The translations under genes and the position numbers were made by a program. 64,000 bases of DNA from the NCBI GenBank assembly GCA_963921195.1, contig OY992536.1, positions 179,374,995-179,438,994 of the forward strand, in the 5' to 3' direction. The notes beneath the pieces were generated by a model. That model saw only the letters and a program-made list of their open reading frames with translations. It searched no databases and had not been told where the DNA came from. How positions within the stretch are numbered: the stretch's first letter is position 1; every line of letters begins with the position of its first letter. The DNA comes from Pegoplata infirma (lineage: Eukaryota; Arthropoda; Insecta; Diptera; Anthomyiidae). Below, in pieces: positions 54,960 to 64,000 of the stretch.

Positions 54960-55430
54960 GAAAAAAATAACATTTTTGGTTAGAAATATTTTATTTTCTG
55001 TAAAAAACTTTTTTTATTCATTTTTGAAAAAAAAAAATACTAATTTTTTTTTGAGTGTATTTTTTTTTGTTTTAGTTTAAAAAAACTTTTTTTGTTAATT
55101 TTTGAAAAAAAAAAATAATTTACCAATTTTTTTTTGAGTGTAAAATTTTTTTTGAGTGTAAACTTTTTTTTTTTTTCTGTAAAAAAAACTTTTTTTATTA
55201 ATTTTTGAAAAAAAAATTACAATTTTTTTTTTTTTTTGAGTGTAAATTTTTTTTTGAGTGTATTTTTTTTTTTGTTTTAGTGTAAAAAAACTTTTTTTTG
55301 TTAATTTTTGAAAAAAAAAAAAAAAAATTTACCAATTTTTTTTTTGTGTGTAAAATTTTTTTTGAGTGTAAACTTTTTTTTTAAGTGTATTTTTTTTTGG
55401 TTTAGTGTAAAACTATTTTTGTGTGACAAA
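54960..55430. repeat. T-rich tandem repeat with TTTTTTTTGAGTGTA
   Basis: Recurrent TTTTTTGAGTGTA and AATTTTTGAAAAAAAAAA words in units of about 50-110 bp, within the mini-me-like element. Confidence 0.7.
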
Positions 55431-55830
55431 AATACCTTTTAAAATATTTTTCTGACAAATGTTTTTAAAACATGTTTAACGGGTTTTCAACACGTGAATT
55501 TAAGGTGAACTAATTTGAAATTTACGGTTTTGCTAATAACTTTTGAACCGCCGGACCGATTTGGCTGAAATTTAAAACGAACCGGATCAGAGGAACGGTA
55601 AATATATATGCCACACGTCAGTACCCTCAGAATTGCCGTTCGAAAGTTACCGTGTGTTTTATCTCGTAAATTCCAGAAAACCCCTTGCCGAAATTCACTC
55701 ATTTGCTTATAACTTTTGAACCACTGGACCGATTTCGCTGGATTGCAATACCAACCTGACCAGGTAAATGTCCAACATATATGCCAAACTTCAGGAGCCT
55801 CCGTAAAGTCTTTCAAAAGTTAGCGTGTTT

Positions 55831-55912
55831 TCAACAGACAGACAGACAGACAGACAGACAGACGGACAGACGGACGGACGGACGGACGGACGGACGGACG
55901 GACGGACGGACG
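55831..55912. repeat. (GACA)n/(GACGG)n microsatellite
   Basis: About seven GACA units run into GACG/GACGGACG units. Composition and position match the GTCY microsatellites known in mini-me elements. Confidence 0.93.
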
Positions 55913-56052
55913 GACATCGCTAGATCGTCTTAAAATCGATCGAGGATCATGAATATATATACTTTATGGGGTCCTAGACCAATATTTCGAGGTGTTACAA
56001 ACGGAATGACAAACTTATATATACCCTCTATCACTAGAGTGGAGGGTATAAA

Positions 56053-57480
56053 AAGGAAATTTTATGAAAAAAGAAATAGCCAACATGCGAATAACTGAAT
56101 TTTGTGACATAATAAGAACTAATGCATGTCTGATGAAGTAAAAATAGAAAAAAGAATGTTAATATAAAATTTAAAGTTTTACCGAAAATTTAGAAAAAAG
56201 TTTATAATACAACAAATTTTCACAAATTTGACGTCCGACAAATCCGAAAAAAGAAGGAAACATTAGTGGTGAAGTCTTACAGGTTCATCCATCTGCCCTT
56301 CTCTAATTTGTCCCTTTAGCGAAACAAAGCCCCAGTTTGTGCTTAAGATGGTCACTATTCACGTGATTTGTGTGATTTTTCATTTCAATCTAGGTAAAGT
56401 ACCTAAAAAGTTCCGAAAAATCTGAATTTCATAAAATTCTTAGATTTCGAAAAAAAACAGGTGTCCAAAATGAATTAAAACCATTCCGAAAAATTTAGCT
56501 CAAATTTTAGTCATTGTTGGAAACGGTGTCTTCAGATTTATCGGATTAAGTTAACAGTGGCGCTCGTCGGTCAAAGTTTTGAATTTTTGAAAAGTTAAAA
56601 AAAAATAAACATATCTTTCGACAAATCATATTTGTTAATTTTGATGCGCTGAGCACGAATATCAAAAAAAAAATCGGTCAAACAGTTTTCGAGATATTTG
56701 AAATTTGCACAAAAATGGCGGTTTTTTCCTAAGTTGAAGAATTTTTTTAAAAATATTCTCAAAACTTCATTCCGTTGACTCTTTTATAGAGCTTGAGACA
56801 ATCTTTCATTTAAAACAAATTTGAACAAAATCCGATAATTTTAACCCGTGTCGCCCTTCGATCAATGTTTTAGACTTTTGAAAATTTCCACCAAAATTTT
56901 GGATTTTTGAAAATGAAAAAATAAAAAAATATATATGGGGGTTTTCGTGTCAACTGACACAACTTTTGAAACCGATGTCTACCAAGGTTAGTACTATTGG
57001 ATAGTAGTTCAGACACAATTTTTCAACGAGATCGGTCAAGAACTCTCTGAGTTAGAGGGGGTCGAAATTTGACATTTTGGCCAAAGAGGTGTTGATTCTC
57101 ATCCATGTAACTTTTTACCTATTGTTTTTAGCAAAATGTGTCCCAAAGAGTTTGGATAGCTATTTCTTCAGTCTTTCGAAAAAAAAATATAAAAAAATAA
57201 AAAAAAAAAATTTAGATTTTTTTTCTTAAAAATCCAAAACTTTTTTGACTTTTTCCTTAAATTGGGCCCTTTTTTTTTTTTGATTCAAAAGAAAGCTTAG
57301 GTGATTTCCTTTAAGAGCTGTGGGGTCGTTAAGTGGGATGCGAGTATGAAAAATTTTTTTTTTAACTTTGGAACACAAAAAATGGTTCTGCAATTTGCAC
57401 TATTAGGCGTGGGATAGCTAACCAGTTTTCGATTTCGATCCGCGATACCCTCTATTTTTTTAGGTTCGAAAAAGAAAGTA
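56053..57480. other. Unassigned DNA without a gene
   Basis: No coding frame. TTTCGAGATATTTGAAATTT and related words resemble dispersed satellite DNA. Similar phrases (GTTTTCGAGATATT) occur in the 19.6 kb foldback. From 56940 the base composition is somewhat richer in GC. Confidence 0.4.
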
Positions 57481-58310
57481 CGAGCCAAAAAATGGGGGCG
57501 GTGGGGAGGGGCCATATGGCCCCTCATTGGGGTCAAAGTTGGGCGTAAAGAGGTAAAAATCCCCAAAAAGCCCCAAAACTCCCTAGAAACGCCCCTGGAG
57601 GGGTGCAATGTGAGACCGACCTCCAATAATTTTCTGCCCCCAACATTTTTCTTGACCACATACCTTACCCCTATTTCCACTTCCTAAGGGGGCTCCCATA
57701 CAAAACATTTAAAAAAAATTTAATCCTACCATTCTAACTTACCCTAAAGTGCCCCTAGTGGGGCCAAATGTATGACCGACCTCCATTATTTTATTAATTC
57801 CAACATTTTTTGCAAACATACCTACAATGTATCTTTAACCCTTAAGGTGGTCCCCATACATTTCTTTTAATTTTTATAAATTTGTTTTATTAAACCAGCT
57901 CCTACCGCCCCTACCGTGCCTCCTAGAGAGGCAAAAATTACGACCAACCCGCATTATTTTTTAGTTACCAACATTTTGTCCGAACATCATAACACCCTAT
58001 CTCCACTCCTTAAGGGGCTCCCATACATTATAAAAACATGTATTTTTAAAAACTAATAAAAAAATAAAAAAAAATGTATGGGGACCTCCTTAAGAGTTGA
58101 AAATAAAGGGTAGGTATATTCAAAGAAAATGTTGGAGTTGAAAAAATATTGGGGGTTGGTCATACATTTTACATCTCTAGGGGCACCCTATGGACAGTTA
58201 GAGCGGTAGGAGCAAATTTTATAAAAATGTAATTTTGTATGGGAGCCCCCTTAGGAAGTGGAAATAGGGGTAAGGTATGTTCAAGAAAAATGTTGGGGGA
58301 AGATTTTAGA
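57480..58310. repeat. Satellite of about 180-bp units in direct and inverted orientation
   Basis: Each unit has CCAACATTTTTC, a CCCCTATTTCCACTTCCTTAAGG-like run and GGGCTCCCATACA. Three units run forward (GGCTCCCATACA near 57690, 57863 and 58015), then two reversed (TGTATGGGGACC 58075 and TGTATGGGAGCC 58236). The outermost copies (57642-57700 and 58236-58305) are nearly exact complements. The 127-codon minus frame here is a by-product. Confidence 0.8.
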
Positions 58311-59470
58311 AAAATTCAAATACTCTGAGACATTTTTTTTAATTTTCAGAATCTCAGACATTTTTGTATAGAACAAATTCTCAGAATCAGACACAGTTTT
58401 CCATAGAAAAAATTATCAGAACCTTAGACACTTTTTGCATTAAAAAAATTCTCAGAATCTGAGACATTTTTTCTACAGAAAAATTCTTAGAATCTGAGAC
58501 ATTTTTTCTATAGAAAAATTCTCAGAATGTGAGACGTTTTTTCTATTAAAAAAAATTCCCAGAATCTGAGACATTTTTTTATAGAAATATTCTCAAAATC
58601 TGAGACAATTTTTTTCTATAAAAAAATGTCTCAGATTCTAAAAAGTTTTCTATAGAAAAAATTTCTTAGATTTTGAGAATTTTTCTATGGAAAAAATGTC
58701 TTAGATTCTAACAATTTTTCTATAGAAAAATGTCTCAGATACTAAGAATTTTTCTATAAAAAATTTCTCAGATTCTAAGAATTTTTCTATAGAAAAAATG
58801 TATCAGATTCTGAGAATTTTTTATAGAAAAAATATCTTAGATTTTGAGACATTTTTTCCATAGAAAAAATGCCTCAGATTCTAGGAATTTTTCTATTTCA
58901 TATTCAGAATATGAAACATTTTTTCTATAGAAAATATATATAGAAATTTTCAGACATTTTTTTATAGAAAAATTCTCAGAATCTGAGAAATTTTTTTTCG
59001 AAAAATTCTCAGAATCTGAGACATTTTTTTATAGAAAAATTCTCATAATCTGAAACATTTTTTCTATAGAAAAACTTTCAGAATCTGAGACATTTTTTTT
59101 ATAGAAAAGGTCTCAGAGTCTGAGATATTTTTCCTATAGAATAATTTTAAGAATCTGATACATTTTTTCTATAGAAAAATTTTTAAAATCTGAGACAGTT
59201 TTTGTATCGAAAAATTCTCAGAAGCTGAGAAAGTTGTTCTTAAGAAAAATTTTCAGAATCCAAAACATTTTTGAATATTAAAATTCGTAGAACCTGTCAC
59301 TTTCTTTGTAAAGAAAAATTCTCAAAATCAGGAAGATTTTGTGATTCTGGAAAATTTTAAAATCTGAGAAATTTTTTCTAAGACATTTTGTTTTAAGATA
59401 CATGAGTTCACAGAATCTTAAACATTTCCGCTAAGAAAAATTCTTAAAATCTGAGACACATGTTTTTTCT
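58311..59470. repeat. CTCAGAATCTGAGACATTTTTTCTATAGAAAAATT array
   Basis: About 30 units of roughly 36-38 bp. The orientation flips to TCTCAGATTCTAAGAATTTT between about 58620 and 58910, then back, so part can fold. Same unit type as at 1130-1500 near the other end of the window. Confidence 0.88.
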
Positions 59471-59639
59471 AAAAACAATTTGAAAGATAGTTGCTGTACT
59501 TACCGATAAGTTGTATAATTGGCAAATAGTTTCCTTAAATATCACGAGATAATTTCCTTTGTTAATATTTGTTTTTGGTTTATTTTCGCTTAGACTTTGT
59601 AAATACCAAAATGCATATATTGCATTTGAACGCAGGACA

Positions 59640-60559
59640 TACCCAACAAACATCAATTCCAGCCTTTGAAAAAAATTACTAACTGGCACTGAATATCAAG
59701 GGTGTTTTTCAAATTGTTTTCAGTGACAAAAATTCAAACATTTAAACTAAATTTGAAACATGTTGGAAATATTTGTTTTTTCCTATACTATTAATTCTTT
59801 TCAAAAAAATATAAACATCAAATTGATTTGCCATGTTTCTCAAACCTAATATCGAACATTGATTATGGGTGGAAATAATTTTGTTTTTAAATGTTGTTCA
59901 ATTTCGGATTTCAAATTGTCAGAAAACTTAAAATTTTGTTTTAATAATTAAGAAGAAAAATGTAAAAATTTTATGCATTTTTATGCATTTGTGCCAATTA
60001 ATTGAATGCTATAAGTATAAAAACTTGCATAAACGTTTAAAAAGTAAGTACACATGAGTTTATGAAAAAAAGTTATACATTTAATAACGTCTTTTCTTTT
60101 CTTTAAAGATTTCGAATTTTAAAGAGCAGACGGCTGAAGAAGAAGACCTGGAAGGAGACGACCTCAAAAATGGCATTCGATGTATTTTTTTTTATTAACA
60201 ATTCGTATTTACAGTTTTTTAATAAAAAATAGTATTGAGGTTCATTTGAAAAATAATGATAAATTAACATTATAAATAAGGCTGAGATTTCTTTGAAAAC
60301 TACACTAAAATTCAATTAGATAGTAAGCATATACATTGGAGAAACAATATACATTCAAAAAATCTCAAACTATATATCAAATCTAAATAAACTTGAAAAT
60401 TTTACTTGAGAACTAACATGCCGTTTTCTTTGAGAATGCTATTGTTTTCACGTTGAGAACTATGTTATTTTCAACTGGTTTTCAAGGCTAAGGTTTAAAT
60501 TTTAAACTTGGTATCAATATAATATTTAATGTATTTCAAAGGTAAATGTTTGTTGGGTA
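59640..60559. mobile_element. MITE with TACCCAACAAACAT ends
   Basis: TACCCAACAAACAT at 59640 and ATGTTTGTTGGGTA at 60546-60559 are a perfect 14-bp inverted pair. The TA may be target or TIR. The interior is AT-rich, with no coding frame of note. Confidence 0.78.
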
Positions 60560-62001
60560 TATTTTAATTTTCCCGTTACTTTAAATACTTTAATTTTCAT
60601 GTTTTTGTTATTTTTTTCGCGTTGTTTCATTTTTGTTGCTGAATGCTGAAAATTTTTCTGTATTTATTTTAATTTTTATTTGACAATTTTAATTTTGTTT
60701 TTTTTTAGTTACACATTTAATGTTCAATTTTGGAATATTAAACACAAAATGCTTACTATACATATTAAATGTTTTATTTTAAACATCTTGTGTGTAATTT
60801 TCTACGAATAAATTTATCAACACACAAAATACTACATAAAGTGTTTAATTTTCGAATTTTTGTGTGCAAATTAGATTTTTAAACACTTTGTGCTCAATAT
60901 TAGGCGTTGTGTGTTATTTTACATAGAAATTTACCCACTTTATAGCAGTAATTTTGACAAGTGCTTTTGATACATTCGAACGAACAAGTATTTTTTTTTT
61001 TTTAATTTTCTTTAGATTTTATAGGGAAAATTTAAATGCAGTGTAACTTTTTTGTTAATTAATATAAGACCATACTTCCAAAGCAAGAATTTATTGATTT
61101 TTTTAGTACTATTATTTAATGGAAAAATAAAGATCATTTAGGTGGGTAAAAAGCTGAGAAACTAACACTTATAACACGAAGATGACCTCAGAGGTCAAAA
61201 CCAGATATGGGTCAAATTTAGTACTCGCTGAGGACTTTCTAACAAAATTTTTTTTTACAACGATCGGACATCAAATGACAAAGCTATGAACCAAAAACGA
61301 TTTCGGCGGTACCAAATCGCGACCTAAAAATCTAATATTTTGGCTATGGAACTTTTTCGAGGTAAGCTTTAAAATAAAGCCCGCATAATGGGAACTTTTT
61401 TTTTCTCCTTTATGGTCGACCCAGTCTATAGTACATGTTATCACAAAACTTAGCATTACTTATTCATTATCTAATCGATTTTTATATTTTTTGATGTTAT
61501 GGAAAGCTAATTTACCATACCTTATTACAAAAATAAAAGGAAAATATTTTAATGAGTCACGATCAATACAGAGTGAAAAGAAAGTGAACATTTCTTTAAA
61601 AAAATATGTTTTTTCAACTTAAGGGACTGTAGTTCCACCAATTTTAAACCGTTTGTAAAAAAACTAACCTGAATTTTCATATTAGAACCCCTGCATATTT
61701 TTTTTTTGACTTTTGTAGCACAGTGTTATAGTCAGTAACGACCAACTATATAATAACCAACAGCAGTGTTTTCTGGAAAATAGATTCCGGAAAACACTGG
61801 ACCGATTTGTTCTATCTTTGGTTGATCTTTAATTAGTGCAGAAATCCCAAAAAACTAAATTTGAACGAAATTGACTTTTTTTTGTTTAATAGACCGATTT
61901 AACTGAATATCGGTAAATATTATTATAAATGAGAAGTGAGTCCTAAAATTATCTTACAATAATCATATTTGATATGACTACCAGAGAACACGTTTAACAC
62001 C
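60560..62001. other. Unassigned AT-rich DNA
   Basis: Between 60710 and 60930 words such as ACACAAAATG, AAACATCTTGTGTG and AAACACTTTGTG alternate in both orientations, perhaps a small foldback. Nothing else is supported. Confidence 0.45.
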
Positions 62002-62492
62002 TACCCAGCAAAAACATGGTAATGAGTTGTGAAAAGTAATCATTACCAAGTACATTATTTATAATGAGTACCCATTACCATTAACATAACTTTAAGCCCA
62101 AAAGTAATTACTTCTAAGTAATATGTTATAAAAGCACATCTAACTAATAATATACCCTTGCACATGCAGTTTTTAACCTTTACAATTGAATTAACTTTAA
62201 AAGTACTTAAAAACATAATAAAAATTAATCAATTTTTAAGTTTTAGTAAAAACAAGTTAAATTTTAAATGTTTTAATTAAATAATTATTTTACTTCTTAT
62301 TGGTAATGGGGTTTTACTCCTTATTAGTAATCCGAGTCAGTAACTACTTATTTATCTCCATACTCTTCACTAGTTATTTTTGTCTCACGCCCTTGTTAAA
62401 ATAATTAGTGTTTCATTCAATAAGTAACTACTTATTAAGATCTGTTTCGGATTACAAAACCCATTACTAGTAATGCCAATTTTTGCTGGATA
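62002..62492. mobile_element. MITE with TACCCAGCAAAAA ends, 491 bp
   Basis: TACCCAGCAAAAAC at 62002 and TTTTTGCTGGATA ending at 62492. The interior has repeated TTACTAGTAATG, AAGTAACTACTTATT and ATGGTAATGAG-like words in both orientations. Same end type as the 33124 and 36473 elements. Confidence 0.72.
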
Positions 62493-64000
62493 CAAACAAA
62501 ACTTTTAACAAATAATAAATTTTAAGAGATTTTTGTCAATATCATCAGAGTGGTTTGCATGGGGGCTACAATAACAACTGGTTCAATTCCTTTGAAATTT
62601 CGAACGATGATTTGTATATACAAAATACGTTCACCTGCTACATTTTGAATTGATACCTATTAAAATACGGGAAATAGAGTCATTTAAGCCAAATCTAAAG
62701 GGGTCGTTTTTTAGAGGGCTAGGTCAACACAAAGGCCGAGTTTTCGCAATACCAATATGGTTTATCCTTGGGCTAAAAGAAGCTAAGCCTTCACATTTCA
62801 GTCAAATTTATTGATAATGCGATCTGTATTGTGATTAGAACGTTTACAGGGACAAACGTTAGCATTCCATACAAGTTTTCAAAAAAAAATTATAAGAGTC
62901 GTAAAATATCTGGTTCCTGTTGTTGCTACTGAACAAATATTTAAATTAAGAATGTGTAAAGTTGATGTCTCATACGAGAGTATGTTATGTCGTATAATGC
63001 ATACGTTAAAGTGATGAAGTGCGAAGAAAATTTAACAATTTAACACATTTTCATTTACACATCCAAACAACTTTTTATATGCATTCAACACCGTAGAGGT
63101 ATATCGTCATTTTATGCAACACATTTTGCTGCTCGTACACCTTCATGTTTAGTTAGTTAAATGAATGCATGATTCATGTCTAAACTAAACTATCGTAAAC
63201 ACTCAGCTTCATATTCTTTCGTCTATCTTAATACTTTTTTTTTTTTTGTAGTTTAGTTTTTATTTTTACTACCAAATGTAAAGGAATATTATTTTACGAG
63301 TTAAATAGTTGTTTGTGTTGTTCGGTCTGGGATGTACAAGAGTATATATTTAGTGGAGATTTTTCTGTAAACAAATGATGGTTTAAGTTGAAGCTAATAA
63401 TGTTGTTTTTAATAGTAGTTGAAGAGGGGGAAAGCTAATGACATTTTAATTTTTAACAAATTTGACTTTTATGAAGTAAAATTTTTCTTATTAAAATTTG
63501 GATTGCTTTTCTTAATATAAATTGCGCATTTTTGAATAACAATTGAGTTTTTCTGACAATGTATTGTGCTTTTCTGAATTTTAACTGGTCTATCTGAAAT
63601 TCAATTATGCTTTTCTAAGTTTACATTAAAAAGTATGTATTATCTACTTTATTGTAAAACAACTAAGCGAATGAGTGATATTCTGTATTCTAAAATTTAA
63701 AAATTACTCATACGTGTCGTAAAACGAGACCCATCCAGATAGAAGCAGGCGAACACATTTAAAGGGGCATCCTAAATAAATAGGCATTTAAAAAACTTTT
63801 CGATTCATATCATATGTGGGGCAAAACGCGTCAAAGGTCCACACCAAAAAACAAATGTTGTCCAATTTAAGTATAATTTTGGTAAAATAGTAGGTTAATG
63901 ATAGGTATTCTAAATTACAAATATAAAATTTTTTGATGAAATATTGGCAGAGTTACAGGGTTGCAAAGTTTTGATGTTTTTGAAAAGAACATATTTTGGT
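62493..64000. other. Unassigned AT-rich DNA without a gene
   Basis: No coding frame, and no clear repeat beyond short hairpins near 62970-63010 and 63140-63190. Confidence 0.45.

Larger units (their letters stand above)
54881..56052. mobile_element. mini-me-like dipteran repeat with GACA/GACGG core
   Basis: CGACTTGGCCGAAT and ATACCCTCCAC near the left (54893-54922) pair with GTGGAGGGTATAAAA at the right end (56040-56054). The right half contains a GACA then GACGG microsatellite (55831-55912), then CGGACATCGCTAGATCGTCT, TATATATACTTTATGGGGTC and TCGAGGTGTTACAAACGGAA, which I recognise as a widespread dipteran interspersed-repeat signature. The family name is from memory. The middle (55490-55815) holds two diverged copies of AACTTTTGAACC..CCGATTT..CTG. 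No gene. Confidence 0.75.

Noticed and set aside
57297..57680. A 127-codon minus-strand frame
   Set aside because: Lies at the start of the 180-bp satellite and shows no domain; open by composition.

Overview
The window looks like gene-poor, repeat-saturated DNA from a dipteran fly, probably a calyptrate such as a blow fly or house-fly relative. The evidence is a Pao/BEL retrotransposon, very AT-rich spacers, a dipteran-style GACA/GACGG-bearing 'mini-me'-like repeat, Helitrons and many TIR elements. I found no host protein-coding gene, true tRNA or rRNA in 64 kb. The species call is inference. Almost all that can be annotated is mobile DNA, and several insertions can be proved from target duplications and rebuilt empty sites.

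Layout. Positions 1-8.6 kb hold AT-rich satellites: a TATCGATA-rich array, a CTCAGAATCTGAG array, a foldback element at 2.5-3.5 kb and a 1.3 kb palindromic GAAATTGAG minisatellite. Positions 8645-16768 are a complete BEL/Pao LTR retrotransposon on the minus strand. It has two 383-bp LTRs that I read as identical, TG...CA ends and ATTTG target duplications, and it sits inside an older foldback element. One 1735-codon gag-pol frame is intact. Downstream lies a second, gag-like module (three zinc knuckles, an in-frame UAG, then a protease-like domain). Its ATG sits 2 nt after a strong splice acceptor, so it is probably made from a spliced subgenomic RNA.

Positions 17.3-23.3 kb hold a palindromic hAT-type element with an 8-bp target duplication, a second foldback element and decayed relatives. 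Three non-autonomous Helitrons follow: 23321-27877 (minus), 40417-42980 (plus) and 45430-51689 (minus). Each starts with TC, ends with a hairpin plus CTAG, and lies between A and T. They carry tetranucleotide microsatellites, 120-147 bp tandem arrays and, in two of them, a 16-bp satellite. The first has another element inserted inside its 18-bp terminus. Between them lie nested TIR elements, including a hAT-like element (34517-37377) carrying four kinds of later or older insert, a Tc1-like full-length palindrome (38078-39714), two tRNA-derived SINEs with 10-11 bp duplications, and a dead LINE 3' end with a (TTAGG)4 tail.

Positions 51.7-64 kb hold a 2.3 kb palindrome, a mini-me-like element, a mixed direct/inverted satellite of about 180-bp units, a second large CTCAGAATCTGAG array, two MITEs and unassigned AT-rich DNA. 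The parts interact as layers of insertion. The only frame that looks capable of function is the BEL element; all other long frames are by-products of repeats.
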